Under the pieces are notes generated by a model. That model did not search any database and was not told the origin of the DNA. It was given only the letters and a program-made list of their open reading frames with translations. A stretch of 52,040 bases of DNA from Pseudomonas indica NBRC 103045. GTDB lineage: Bacteria; Pseudomonadota; Gammaproteobacteria; Pseudomonadales; Pseudomonadaceae. Positions 15,843-24,630 of the stretch are shown here, one piece after another. The position numbers were made by a program, and so were the translations under genes. The number at the start of each line of letters is the position of its first letter. Position 1 is the first letter of the stretch. The stretch covers positions 1-52,040 of the forward strand of contig NZ_BDAC01000031.1 in assembly GCF_002091635.1 (NCBI RefSeq), given 5' to 3'.

Positions 15843-17273
15843 ATGTTGGACCTGATCAACGACCTCCTCTGGAGCAAAGTCCTGATCGTCATGCTGGTGG
15901 GCCTGGGCCTGTACTTCACGGTACGTTCCCGGTTCGTGCAGTTCCGTTACTTCGGCACCATGTTCCGCATCTTCGCCGAAGCCTTCCAGCGCCAGCCGGG
16001 CCAGCTCAGCTCGTTCCAGGCCCTGATGCTCTCCGTGGCCGGCCGCGTCGGCGCCGGCAACATCGCCGGGGTGGCCGTGGCCATTACCCTCGGCGGGCCG
16101 GGTGCGGTGTTCTGGATGTGGCTGGTCGCCCTGCTCGGCATGGCCACCAGTTACTTCGAGTGCTCGCTGGCGCAGCTCTACAAGCGCCGCGAGGAAGACG
16201 GCACCTACCGCGGCGGCCCGGCCTTCTACATCCTCCACGGCCTCGGCCAGCGCTGGCTGGCGATCGTGTTCTCGATCCTGCTGCTGGTGACCTTCGGCTT
16301 CGGCTTCAATGCCCTGCAGTCCTACACCGTGGCCAGCTCGCTGCATGACACCTTCGGCCTGCCGACCTACCTGTGCGGCATCCTCCTGGCGGTGGTGATC
16401 GGCGTGATCATCTTCGGCGGCGTGAAGCGCATCGTCAGCATGGCGGACGTGCTGGTGCCGGTGATGGCGTTCTCCTACATCGCCATGGCGCTGTTCGTCA
16501 TCGGCGGCAACATCGACCAGGTTCCGCAGACCCTAGCGCTGATCGTGAAGAGCGCCTTCGGCCTGGAGCCGGCCTTCGCCGGCGGCATCGGCGCGGCGAT
16601 CCTGATGGGCGTCAAGCGCGGCCTGTTCTCCAACGAAGCGGGCCTGGGCAGCGCACCGAACGTGGCCGCCATCGCCGAGGTGAAGCACCCGGCCGCGCAA
16701 GGCATCGTGCAGTCCCTCTCCGTGTTCATCGACACCCTGCTGATCTGCACCAGCACCGCGCTGATCATCCTGCTCTCCGGCGTGTACCAGCCGGGCACCG
16801 AGATCGCCGGCGTGCTGCTGACCCAGAACGCCCTGGCGGCGGTGGTCGGCGAGTGGGGCCGGATTTTCGTCAGCCTGGCACTGCTGCTCTTCGTCTTCAC
16901 CACGCTGATCTACAACTACTACCTGGGCGAGAACGCGCTGAGCTTCTTCAGCGAGAAGCGTCCGGTGGTGATCGGCTACCGCGCCCTGGTCATCGCCCTG
17001 GTGATGTGGGGTTCGCTGCAGGACCTGGGCACCGTGTTCGCCTTCGCCGACGTGACCATGGGTCTGCTGGCCCTGGTCAACCTGGTGGCCGTGGCGCTGC
17101 TGTTCAAGACCGGCCTGCGCCTGATGCACGACTACGACGCCCAGGTGAAGGCCGGCGTCGAGCGCCCGGTGTTCGACCGTCGCCAGTACGCCGACCTGGA
17201 ACTCGACCCGGCTGCCTGGCCGGAGCCGCGCCCGGAGCCGCACGTCACCGCGGCCGCCGTGCACCAGCGTTGA
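15843..17273 (+). CDS. Alanine/glycine:cation symporter family protein (AGCS)
   Basis: 476-residue transporter of the AGCS family (Na+ or H+ coupled alanine/glycine uptake). The family signature SFQALMLSVAGRVGAGNIAGVAVAI lies near residue 60 and GVKRGLFSNEAGLGSAP near 260; multiple hydrophobic segments span the whole length. A hydrophilic, proline-rich tail ends the protein. ATG 15843 follows a gggagaaatt stretch. Two hairpins follow the gene. Confidence 0.9.
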   Translation: MLDLINDLLWSKVLIVMLVGLGLYFTVRSRFVQFRYFGTMFRIFAEAFQRQPGQLSSFQALMLSVAGRVGAGNIAGVAVAITLGGPGAVFWMWLVALLGMATSYFECSLAQLYKRREEDGTYRGGPAFYILHGLGQRWLAIVFSILLLVTFGFGFNALQSYTVASSLHDTFGLPTYLCGILLAVVIGVIIFGGVKRIVSMADVLVPVMAFSYIAMALFVIGGNIDQVPQTLALIVKSAFGLEPAFAGGIGAAILMGVKRGLFSNEAGLGSAPNVAAIAEVKHPAAQGIVQSLSVFIDTLLICTSTALIILLSGVYQPGTEIAGVLLTQNALAAVVGEWGRIFVSLALLLFVFTTLIYNYYLGENALSFFSEKRPVVIGYRALVIALVMWGSLQDLGTVFAFADVTMGLLALVNLVAVALLFKTGLRLMHDYDAQVKAGVERPVFDRRQYADLELDPAAWPEPRPEPHVTAAAVHQR

Positions 17274-17289
17274 TCGGTGGGTAGTGAAA

Positions 17290-17362
17290 GGCTGAATCGC
17301 ACCTCGACGATTCAGCCGCAATCAAGGCATGGAGGGCGGATCGCCTTCCATGCCTTTTTTGT
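17290..17362 (+). terminator. Terminator hairpins after the AGCS symporter
   Basis: A hairpin ggctgaatcg / cgattcagcc (17290-17317) is followed by a 15-bp stem starting aaggcatggagggcg, with a 3-nt loop and one G-U pair (17324-17356), then a run of T. The second is a strong intrinsic terminator. Confidence 0.85.
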
Positions 17363-17486
17363 TTCCTGGCGGTCGGCGCCGCTTTTGTGAACGGCATTTT
17401 GCCATCATTGCGCTCGTCTCTTGTATAGTCGCGACCCCGCGCGATCCGTGCGGCCTCCGCTCCCATGCCATACAAGGACAGAACCC

Positions 17487-17882
17487 ATGAAGATCAAGAA
17501 ACTGGCGAGCGTCGTCGCGCTGGCTATCGTTGCCAGCGGCTGCTCCACCAAGGCCTATTTCAAGCTGCCGGAACAGGCGAAGGTCTCGGTCTACGAGCGC
17601 CCGCAGCAGTATTCCCAGGGTCTGGTGAAGACCAAACCCTTCTACTGGACCGCCGCCGGCGGCATTCCCTACAAGCTCAGCGATGAGAACGGCACCTTGA
17701 TCCGTCAGGGCAAGCTGCGTGCACGTTTCCGCGTGGCCTCCATCTTCTGGCCGCCCTTCGCCATCATTTACTGGCCGATGGGCTTCGGCCAACGCTGCTA
17801 CGACCTGACCGCCGAGCAGCCGCAGACCTGCACCCACCAGGACCTGATCGACCTGCGCCGGGACCATCGGCTGTCGCGCTGA
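17487..17882 (+). CDS. Small lipoprotein, unknown function
   Basis: 131 residues with a lipoprotein signal peptide MKIKKLASVVALAIVASGCS (lipobox V-A-S-G-C, Cys 19). Ser follows the Cys, so outer-membrane sorting is expected. The mature part has no recognised domain; a WPPFAIIYWPMGFGQRC stretch near residue 90 is hydrophobic and aromatic. The upstream frame to 17421 is not used because only the ATG at 17487 gives the lipoprotein signal. Confidence 0.75.
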   Translation: MKIKKLASVVALAIVASGCSTKAYFKLPEQAKVSVYERPQQYSQGLVKTKPFYWTAAGGIPYKLSDENGTLIRQGKLRARFRVASIFWPPFAIIYWPMGFGQRCYDLTAEQPQTCTHQDLIDLRRDHRLSR

Positions 17883-17894
17883 GCCGCCTCCGCT

Positions 17895-19361
17895 CTACTG
17901 CCAGGCGCCTCCCAGGGCCCGCAGCGCCTCGCCGATGCGACGCTCGTCGACACCGGCGAACCCCAGCACCAGACCGGCCCGGGTGTCCGGGTCGGCGGCG
18001 GGGTCCGGCAGCCAGTAATCGCTGAGCGCGTTGATCTCCACGCCGACCGCGGCGGCGCGCTCGATCAACTCGCGCTCCCGCGCCCGGCTCTCGACCCGCA
18101 CGCTCAGGTGCAGCCCGGCTTCCACCGTCGGCAGCGGCTGGCAGCCCGCTATCCCGGCCGGCCAACCCGCCAGCAGCGCGTCCCTCCGCGAACGGGCGGC
18201 GCGGCGCATGCGCCGGATGTGGCGCTGGAAATGGCCCTCGGCGATGAACGCCGCCATGACCGCCTGGGTGCCGATTTCCGAGTGACGCATATCCAGCGCG
18301 CGCAGTTGCGCGACGGCTTGGGCCAGCGCCGGCGGCACCACCAGATAACCGAGGCGCAGGCCGGGAAAGGCAATCTTGGAGAAGGTGCCGATGTAGAGCA
18401 CGCGCCCCGTCCGGTCGAGCGCGGCCAGGGGCGCCAGGGGCGTGCCGCTGTAGCGGTACTCGCCGTCGTAATCGTCCTCGAGAATCCAGCCCCGCTCGCG
18501 CTCGGCCCAGTCCAGCAGCTCCAGCCGGCGTGCCAGGGAGAGGGTCACGCCGCTGGGGTACTGGTGCGAGGGGGTGACGTAGACCAGCCGGCAGTCGGCC
18601 AGCCCCGCCAGTTGCCCGGTGTCCAGCCCGTCATGATCCACCGCCACGCCCTGCAACCGCGCCCCGGCTATCGCCAAGGCATGGCCGGCGGCGCGGTAGC
18701 CGGGATTCTCCACCGCCACGCTGTCGCCCGGCTCCAGCAACAACCGGGCGCACAGACTGATCGCCTGCTGAGCGCCGCTGGTGACGATCACTTGCGACGG
18801 CTCGCAATGCAGCCCACGCGCACTGCGCAGGTAGGCGGCGATCAATTCGCGCAGTTGCGGATCGCCCGCCGCCTCGCCATAGCCCAGGCGCTCCAGCGGC
18901 GGGTTGCGCCAGAAGCGCGCCTGCAAGCGGGCCCAGACTTCGAAGGGGAACAGGTCGAAGGCCGGAACCCCGACCCGGAACGCCCTGGGCGCGCCTTCGC
19001 GACGGCTGTCCAGGCGATGCGCCTGCAACTGGGCCTGCCGGTTCGACGCCGGCTCGGCCGAGGGGCTCGCCACCGCGCCGGAGGGCACCGGAGCGTCACC
19101 GAGCCCGGCTACATAAGTGCCATCGCCGGTGCGGCCTTCGATGAAGCCCTCGGCATATAACTGGTCATAAGCACGCACCACCGTATTGCGCGACACTCCC
19201 AACGCCCGCGCCAAGTCGCGGCTGGCCGGCAGGCGCATGCGGCTGGCCATGCGCCCGTCGAGGATGCGCTCGCGCAAGGCCTGGTAAAGCTGCCGGGCCA
19301 ACCCCCGGCTCGAGTCGAGACGGATGCCGGCGGGGTCGAAGGGCAAGGTCGTGGGGTTCAT
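17895..19361 (-). CDS. MocR/PdxR-like GntR regulator with aminotransferase domain
   Basis: 488-residue fusion: an N-terminal GntR winged helix (residues about 15-80, ARQLYQALRERILDGRM, SRDLARALGVSRNTVVRAYD) and a fold-type I aminotransferase domain (about 115-480) with the PLP lysine in TFSKIAFPGLRLGYL. MocR-type proteins sense PLP or related amines. It is divergent from a paiB-like gene and two acetyltransferase genes, which it probably controls. The start at 19361 (MNPTTLPF) is preferred to the longer frame. Palindromes in the shared promoter region fit an operator. Confidence 0.9.
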   Translation of the reverse strand: MNPTTLPFDPAGIRLDSSRGLARQLYQALRERILDGRMASRMRLPASRDLARALGVSRNTVVRAYDQLYAEGFIEGRTGDGTYVAGLGDAPVPSGAVASPSAEPASNRQAQLQAHRLDSRREGAPRAFRVGVPAFDLFPFEVWARLQARFWRNPPLERLGYGEAAGDPQLRELIAAYLRSARGLHCEPSQVIVTSGAQQAISLCARLLLEPGDSVAVENPGYRAAGHALAIAGARLQGVAVDHDGLDTGQLAGLADCRLVYVTPSHQYPSGVTLSLARRLELLDWAERERGWILEDDYDGEYRYSGTPLAPLAALDRTGRVLYIGTFSKIAFPGLRLGYLVVPPALAQAVAQLRALDMRHSEIGTQAVMAAFIAEGHFQRHIRRMRRAARSRRDALLAGWPAGIAGCQPLPTVEAGLHLSVRVESRARERELIERAAAVGVEINALSDYWLPDPAADPDTRAGLVLGFAGVDERRIGEALRALGGAWQ

Positions 19362-19393
19362 GGCGACGATCCGCTGGAAAACCAGCAGCCTAA

Positions 19394-19440
19394 ATTGGAC
19401 TGCTGAAAATAGCCATGAATGGCTCTTTAAACGGACCAAT
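19394..19440. promoter_or_regulatory. Nested palindrome in the MocR/PaiB divergent promoter
   Basis: Inverted half-sites attgg (19394-19398) and ccaat (19436-19440) enclose a perfect agccat-ga-atggct palindrome (19411-19424). The position between divergent genes suits a MocR operator; no experimental site is known to me. Confidence 0.4.
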
Positions 19441-19484
19441 CCGCTCCCTAGGATCAGGCTTCAACGATTCGCCTGGAGCCCACC

Positions 19485-20114
19485 ATGTACCTGCCATCGG
19501 CCTTCCGCGTCGAAGACCTGCCCCACCTGCACGCACAGATCGATGCCAGCCCGCTGGCGATCCTGGTCACCCTAGGCGCACAGGGGCCCGAAGCCAGCCA
19601 CTTGCCGCTGCTGCTCGACCCGCAGGCCGGCGAGTTCGGCACCCTGCATGGCCACTTCGCCCGCGCCAACCCGCAGTGGCGCCAGCTCGCCGACGGTGCC
19701 GAAGCCCTGGTGATCTTCTCCGGCCCCGATGCCTATGTGAGCCCCGGCTACTACCCGAGCAAGGCGGAGCACGGCAAGGCGGTGCCGACCTGGAACTACA
19801 TCGCCGTGCATGCCTACGGCCAGGCCGAGATCTACGACGACCCGCAGCGCTTGCGTGCGCTGGTCAGCCGGCTGAGCGAGCGCCACGAGCAAGGCCGCGC
19901 TCATCCGTGGTCGGTGGACGACGCGCCGCCCGGCTACATCGACGGCATGCTGCGCGCCATCGTCGGCTTCTCCCTGCCGATCCGCCGCCTGGAAGGCAAG
20001 TGGAAGCTCAGCCAGAACCGCAACGCGGAGGATTTCGCCGGTGTTCGCGATGCTTTATCCGTCAGCCCGGAAGCGAACGAACGTGCGCTCGCCCAACGGA
20101 TGACAACGCTGTAG
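19485..20114 (+). CDS. PaiB-like FMN-binding protein
   Basis: 209-residue member of the PaiB family (FMN-binding split barrel, first known as a negative regulator of sporulation and protease genes in Bacillus). Typical segments: MYLPSAFRVEDLPHLHAQID, ASHLPLLLDPQ, GTLHGHFARANPQW, YVSPGYYPSKAEHGKAVPTW, NYIAVHAYG and KLSQNRNAEDFAGV. GGAG precedes the ATG. First gene of a + strand group with two acetyltransferases, divergent from the MocR regulator. In Pseudomonas a detoxification role is more likely than gene regulation, but that is inference. Confidence 0.85.
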   Translation: MYLPSAFRVEDLPHLHAQIDASPLAILVTLGAQGPEASHLPLLLDPQAGEFGTLHGHFARANPQWRQLADGAEALVIFSGPDAYVSPGYYPSKAEHGKAVPTWNYIAVHAYGQAEIYDDPQRLRALVSRLSERHEQGRAHPWSVDDAPPGYIDGMLRAIVGFSLPIRRLEGKWKLSQNRNAEDFAGVRDALSVSPEANERALAQRMTTL

Positions 20115-20138
20115 TCCTACTTACGACAGGAGTCACCC

Positions 20139-20585
20139 ATGCCACACCTCGAAATCCGTCCCATCAGTGCTGCCGACCACGACGCCTGGCTGCCGCTCTG
20201 GCAGGGCTACCAGCGCTTCTACCAAGCCGACATCCCGGCCGAGACCAGCGCCGTCACCTGGCAACGCTTTCTCGACCCGGCGGAGCCCATGCACGCGGCA
20301 CTGGCCTGGCTCGACGGCCGCGCCGTGGGCCTGGTGCACTTCATCTACCACCGCTCCTGCTGGACCGTCGGCAACTACTGCTATTTGCAGGACCTGTTCG
20401 TCGCCGAGGGCCTGCGCGGCGAGGGCATCGGCCGCCGGCTGATCGAGCACGTCTACGCAACGGCCCAAGCCGCCGGCTGCTCGCGCGTCCACTGGCTGAC
20501 CCACGAGACCAACACCGAGGCCATGAAGCTGTACGAGCGGATCGCCGATCGCTCGGGTTTCGTGCAGTATCGCCACCTGTTCTGA
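20139..20585 (+). CDS. GNAT family N-acetyltransferase
   Basis: 148-residue GNAT enzyme. The acetyl-CoA loop reads DLFVAEGLRGEGIGRRLIEH (R-G-x-G-I-G-R, residues about 88-107), followed by the helix and V-H-W-L-T-H-E-T-N-x-E-A-M-K-L-Y-E motif near the C-terminus. AGGAG lies 8 nt before the ATG. Follows the paiB-like gene by 24 nt, so the two are likely one transcript. Substrate unknown. Confidence 0.9.
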   Translation: MPHLEIRPISAADHDAWLPLWQGYQRFYQADIPAETSAVTWQRFLDPAEPMHAALAWLDGRAVGLVHFIYHRSCWTVGNYCYLQDLFVAEGLRGEGIGRRLIEHVYATAQAAGCSRVHWLTHETNTEAMKLYERIADRSGFVQYRHLF

Positions 20586-20596
20586 AGGAGAACCCC

Positions 20597-21274
20597 ATGC
20601 ATCAGGATGATCTGCTCGACTGGCACGCCGCCGTCCTGCCCTCGCCACGTACGTTGCAAGGCCGCTATATCCGCCTGGAGCCGCTCGATCCGAAACGGCA
20701 CGGCGACGATCTCTGGCAAGCGCTGCAAGGCCCCGAATCCGACCCGGCGCTGTGGGATTACCTACCTTACGGTCCGTTCGACCAGCGCGCGGATTTCGAT
20801 ACGTGGCTGGCGGGCAATGCCGAGACGCGCGATCCGCTGTTCTACAGCGTGGTGGATCGGCGCAGCGGACAGGTCCAGGGGCTGCTCAGCTTCCTGTCCA
20901 TCGTGCCGGAACACGGCAGCATCGAGATCGGCCACGTCGCCTTCGGCGCCCGCATGCAGCGCAGCCCGCGGGCGACCGAGGCGGTCTTCCTCCTCGCCGA
21001 GGAAGCCTTCGCCTTGGGCAATCGCCGCCTGGAGTGGAAGTGCAACGCCGCCAACCAGCGCTCCATGCGCGCCGCCGAGCGCTTCGGCTTCCAGTTCGAG
21101 GGGATTTTTCGCCAGCACCGGGTGGTCAAGGGTCGAAACCGCGACACCGCCTGGTTCGCCATGGTCGACCACGAATGGCCGGCGCTGCGCGAAGCGTTCC
21201 AGCGATGGCTGGCGGAGGAGAATTTCGATACCGAGGGGCGCCAACGGCAACGCCTGGAGGCGCTACGCGGCTGA
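20597..21274 (+). CDS. GNAT family N-acetyltransferase, RimJ/RimL type
   Basis: 225-residue acetyltransferase of the larger RimL-like subgroup. Features: LQGRYIRLEPLDPKRH at the start, IEIGHVAFGARMQRSPRATEA with the CoA loop, and LEWKCNAANQRSMRAAERFGF. It begins 11 nt after the preceding GNAT stop with AGGAG in front, giving a paiB-gnat-gnat operon. A hydrophilic tail of about 30 residues follows the domain. Substrate unknown. Confidence 0.85.
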   Translation: MHQDDLLDWHAAVLPSPRTLQGRYIRLEPLDPKRHGDDLWQALQGPESDPALWDYLPYGPFDQRADFDTWLAGNAETRDPLFYSVVDRRSGQVQGLLSFLSIVPEHGSIEIGHVAFGARMQRSPRATEAVFLLAEEAFALGNRRLEWKCNAANQRSMRAAERFGFQFEGIFRQHRVVKGRNRDTAWFAMVDHEWPALREAFQRWLAEENFDTEGRQRQRLEALRG

Positions 21275-21284
21275 GCCGTACTTG

Positions 21285-21426
21285 GTAGGAGCCAGCTCTG
21301 CTGGCGAAGCTTTTGTGTCGCCATTCGCGAGCAGAGCTCGCTCCTACAAAGACGAGAGCCCAACTGTAGGGCGAATTCAATTCATTCGCCTGACCCACCA
21401 TCGCCGGGCGAATAAATTCGCTCCTA
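21285..21426. repeat. REP-type palindromic repeat, copy A
   Basis: Begins gtaggagccagctctgctgg and ends agcagagctcgctcctac (21285-21347); the arms pair over 22 of 24 positions. A second, smaller palindromic unit with gggcgaat/attcgc cores follows to 21426. The same composite occurs at 41946 and 50112. Confidence 0.8.
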
Positions 21427-21473
21427 CATAGGTCCCGTAGCCTGGATAAACGCAGCGTAATCCGGGACAGACC

Positions 21474-21776
21474 CTAGAACTTCTCCGGCCGCAGCACCTC
21501 CACCTCCGCCAGATAGCAGACCATGGCGTAGTTGGCGTAATAGTGCTCCTGCAAGTGGTGGGCAATACGCTCGGCCACTTCGCGGGCGCAGATGACCTCC
21601 AGGCGGATGTTGCCCTCGGTGTCCCAGCCGGCGCTGCGCACGCCCCGGCTGCCGCGTCCGCGGGCGTCCGACAGGGTCCAGCCGGGGGCGCCGAGCTGGT
21701 CCAGGTCGGCTTCCAGTTTCTTTTCCAGTGCCGCTTCGCAGATCACGGTGAGCAGCGTACGAGTATGGGCAGGCAT
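21474..21776 (-). CDS. SbtB-like PII-type signalling protein
   Basis: 100-residue protein of PII-like length encoded 2 nt after an SbtA-type transporter. Features: TLLTVICEAALEKKLEADLD (first strand and helix), a loop SDARGRGSRGVRSAG in the T-loop position, and IRLEVICAREVAERIAHHLQ. SbtB proteins bind adenine nucleotides and regulate SbtA bicarbonate uptake in cyanobacteria. Here the call rests on size, pattern and the SbtA neighbour. No C-terminal redox disulphide extension is seen. Confidence 0.75.
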   Translation of the reverse strand: MPAHTRTLLTVICEAALEKKLEADLDQLGAPGWTLSDARGRGSRGVRSAGWDTEGNIRLEVICAREVAERIAHHLQEHYYANYAMVCYLAEVEVLRPEKF

Positions 21777-21778
21777 CT

Positions 21779-22723
21779 TCAGAGTCCCCATGCGATCAGG
21801 GTTTCGGCCAGGGCCAGGTACAGCGGAATGCCCACCAGGATATTGAAGGGGAAGGTGATTCCCAAGGAGGCCGTGAGCGACAGCGACGGATTGGCCTCCG
21901 GCACCGCCAGGCGCATCGCCGCCGGCACCGCGATATAGGAGGCGCTGGCCGCCAGCGTGGCGAGCATCGCCGTGCCACCCAGCGACAGGCCCATGGCCCG
22001 AGCCAGCAAAGCCCCCACCAGGGCACCGACCAGCGGCATGCACAGGGCGAACAGCGCCAGCTTGGCGCCGAAGCGTTTCAGTGCGCTGAGCTGCCCGGAG
22101 GCGATCAACCCCATCTCCAGCAGGAAAAACGCCAGCACCGGCTTGAACATGCTGGTGTAGAGCGGCTCCAGCGGCTTGATCGACTCCTTGCCGGCAATCG
22201 CGCCGATCGCCAGGCCGCCGAGCAGGAGCATGATGCTCTTGCCGAGGAAAATCTCGCGGCCCAGCTCCTTCCAGTGCGTCTCGCGGGAAATCCCCTTAGC
22301 CAGGACGATGCCCACCAGGATCGCCGGAATCTCCAGAATCGCCACGAACAGCGGCATGTAGCTCTCGAAGGCAATGCCCTTGGCCACCATGAAGGCGACC
22401 ACCACGGCGAAGGTACCGGCGCTCACCGAACCGTAGTGGGCGGCCACGCTGGCCGAATCGACCCGCGAAAAACCAAGCAGGCGCAGCGCCGGAAACGCCA
22501 GCAGCGGCAGGCAGATGCCCAGCCCGAGCACCAGCAGCGATTGGCCGAGCAGCGCTGGGCTGGCTTGCTCCGCCAACTCCACCCCACCATGCAGACCAAT
22601 GGCCAGCAGCAGCACGATGGAGAGCGTCTCGTACAGCGCCGGCGGCAGTTTCAGCTCGCTTTTCACCAACCCGGCGACCAGACCGAAGAGGAAGAACAGC
22701 ACGACAGGATCGAGACTCATCAC
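21779..22723 (-). CDS. SbtA-like sodium-dependent bicarbonate transporter
   Basis: 314-residue inner-membrane protein with about ten hydrophobic segments, of the SbtA (DUF897) family: MSLDPVVLFFLFGLVAGLVKSELKLP at the start, SVSAGTFAVVVAFM in the first half and ASASYIAVPAAMRLAVPEANPSLSL in the second, two typical substrate-region segments. SbtA imports HCO3- with Na+. An SbtB-like gene follows 2 nt later. Upstream on the same strand lies pyruvate carboxylase, an HCO3--using enzyme, though a terminator separates the two units. Confidence 0.8.
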   Translation of the reverse strand: MMSLDPVVLFFLFGLVAGLVKSELKLPPALYETLSIVLLLAIGLHGGVELAEQASPALLGQSLLVLGLGICLPLLAFPALRLLGFSRVDSASVAAHYGSVSAGTFAVVVAFMVAKGIAFESYMPLFVAILEIPAILVGIVLAKGISRETHWKELGREIFLGKSIMLLLGGLAIGAIAGKESIKPLEPLYTSMFKPVLAFFLLEMGLIASGQLSALKRFGAKLALFALCMPLVGALVGALLARAMGLSLGGTAMLATLAASASYIAVPAAMRLAVPEANPSLSLTASLGITFPFNILVGIPLYLALAETLIAWGL

Positions 22724-22737
22724 AACTCCAAAGCGGT

Positions 22738-22764
22738 TAAAAAAAGGGAGCCTTGCGGCTCCCA
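22738..22764 (-). terminator. Rho-independent terminator after pycB
   Basis: On the minus strand gggagcc-gcaa-ggctccc forms a 7-bp stem followed by seven T. It lies between the pycB stop and the sbtA start, so sbtAB should have its own promoter or depend on read-through. Confidence 0.85.
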
Positions 22765-22778
22765 GGGGACTTACTCGA

Positions 22779-24587
22779 TCAACCTTCTATTTCGATCAGG
22801 ACCTCGCCGGGGTTCACCCGGTCGCCCTTGGCCACGTGGACGGCCTTGACCGTACCGGCGATGGGCGCCTGCACCTCGGTCTCCATCTTCATCGCTTCGG
22901 TGATCAGCACCGGCTGGCCCACCTTGACCACATCACCTTCCTTCACCAGCACGTCGACGATGTTGCCCGGCATGCTAGTGCTGACGTCACCCGGCGCGCT
23001 GGCATGCTTGCGCTTGCCGCCGGCGCCGCCACCGACGAAGGCGTTCAGCGGCTCGAACACCACTTCTTCCGGCATGCCGTCGATGGACAGGTAGAAGTGG
23101 CGCTTGCCGTCGGTCTTCACGCCGACGCCGGTGATGTCCACGCGGTAGCTTTCGCCATGCACGTCGATGACGAACTCGGTGGGCACGCCTTCGCCGCTAA
23201 CCGCCGTCTGGCTGCCGTCCGGAATCGGCAGCAGCACTTCCGGGGTCAGGGTGCCGGCTGCGCGCTCTTCGAGGAACTTGCGGCCGATGTCCGGGAACAT
23301 GGCGTAGGTCAGCACGTCCTCTTCGCTCTTCGCCAGGGCGCCGATCTCGGTACGCAGCTTGGCCATCTCCGGCTTGAGCAGGTCGGCCGGGCGACCCTCG
23401 ATCACTTCTTCGCTGCCGATGGCGCGGAAGCGCAAGTGTTCGTTCACCTTGCCCGGCGCCTTGCCGTAGCGACCCTGGAGGTACAGCTTCACCTCATTGG
23501 TGATGGTCTTGTAGCGCTCGCCGGCGAGCACGTTGAACACCGCCTGGGTGCCGACGATCTGCGAGGTCGGCGTGACCAGCGGCGGGAAGCCGAGGTCGGC
23601 GCGCACCTTGGGAATCTCTTCGAACACTTCGTTGATGCGGTGCAGCGCGCCCTGTTCCTTCAACTGGTTGGCCAGGTTGGACATCATGCCGCCCGGCACC
23701 TGATTGACCTGCACGCGGGTGTCCACGGCGGTGAATTCGCTCTCGAACTGGTGGTACTTCTTGCGCACCGCGTAGAAGTACAGGCCGATCTCCTGCAGCA
23801 GTTCGAGGTCGAGGCCGGTGTCGTACTCGCTGCCCTTGAGCGCGGCGACCATCGACTCGGTGCCCGGATGGCTGGTGCCCCAGGCGAAGGCAGAGATGGC
23901 GGTGTCGATGTGGTCGGCGCCGTTCTCGATCGCCTTGAGCTGGCACATGGCGGCCAGGCCGGCGGTGTCGTGGGAGTGGATGAACACCGGCAGCGACTGC
24001 TCGGCCTTCAGCGCCTTGACCAGCTCACCGGTGGCATAGGGCGTGAGCAGGCCGGCCATGTCCTTGATCGCGACGGAATCGCAGCCCATGGCTTCCATCT
24101 GCTTGGCCTGGGCGACGAAGGCGTCGATGGTGTGCACCGGGCTGGTGGTGTAGCAAAGGGTGCCCTGGGCATGCTTGCCGGCCGCCTTCACCGCCTCGAT
24201 GGCGACGCGCAGGTTACGCACGTCGTTCATGGCATCGAAGATGCGGAACACGTCGATGCCGTTCACCGCCGCCTTGGCGACGAAGGCTTTCACCACATCG
24301 TCGCTGTAGTGCCGGTAGCCCAGCAGGTTCTGCCCGCGCAGGAGCATCTGCAGACGGGTGTTGGGCAGTGCGGCGCGCAGTTGGCGCAGACGCTCCCACG
24401 GGTCTTCCTTGAGGAAGCGCACGCAGGCGTCGAAGGTGGCGCCGCCCCAGACTTCCAGCGACCAGTAGCCGACCCGGTCGAGCTTCTCGCAGATCGGCAG
24501 CATGTCTTCCAGGCGCATGCGGGTGGCGATCAGCGACTGGTGGGCATCGCGCAGGATGGTATCGGTGACGAAAATCTTCTTACTCAT
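22779..24587 (-). CDS. pycB: Pyruvate carboxylase subunit B (carboxyltransferase and biotin carrier)
   Basis: 602 residues. An N-terminal carboxyltransferase TIM barrel starts FVTDTILRDAHQSLIATRM and includes the metal-site HSHDTAGLAAM region; the conserved PYC/OADA domain follows, and the C-terminal biotinyl domain carries ITEAMKMETEVQAP with the biotin Lys at 567. With the PycA subunit it makes oxaloacetate from pyruvate, filling the TCA cycle. Related proteins are named OadA (oxaloacetate decarboxylase alpha), but no membrane beta or gamma subunit is nearby and a biotin carboxylase is, so pyruvate carboxylase is favoured. Confidence 0.93.
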   Translation of the reverse strand: MSKKIFVTDTILRDAHQSLIATRMRLEDMLPICEKLDRVGYWSLEVWGGATFDACVRFLKEDPWERLRQLRAALPNTRLQMLLRGQNLLGYRHYSDDVVKAFVAKAAVNGIDVFRIFDAMNDVRNLRVAIEAVKAAGKHAQGTLCYTTSPVHTIDAFVAQAKQMEAMGCDSVAIKDMAGLLTPYATGELVKALKAEQSLPVFIHSHDTAGLAAMCQLKAIENGADHIDTAISAFAWGTSHPGTESMVAALKGSEYDTGLDLELLQEIGLYFYAVRKKYHQFESEFTAVDTRVQVNQVPGGMMSNLANQLKEQGALHRINEVFEEIPKVRADLGFPPLVTPTSQIVGTQAVFNVLAGERYKTITNEVKLYLQGRYGKAPGKVNEHLRFRAIGSEEVIEGRPADLLKPEMAKLRTEIGALAKSEEDVLTYAMFPDIGRKFLEERAAGTLTPEVLLPIPDGSQTAVSGEGVPTEFVIDVHGESYRVDITGVGVKTDGKRHFYLSIDGMPEEVVFEPLNAFVGGGAGGKRKHASAPGDVSTSMPGNIVDVLVKEGDVVKVGQPVLITEAMKMETEVQAPIAGTVKAVHVAKGDRVNPGEVLIEIEG

Positions 24588-24630
24588 CGTATTCTCCTAG
24601 GGAGCTACAAGCGGCGAAGGCGCCTGTCGC

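Noticed and set aside
22779-24587. Oxaloacetate decarboxylase alpha (OadA) as the product name
   Set aside because: No beta or gamma membrane subunits are nearby and the partner gene is a biotin carboxylase, so pyruvate carboxylase subunit B fits better.
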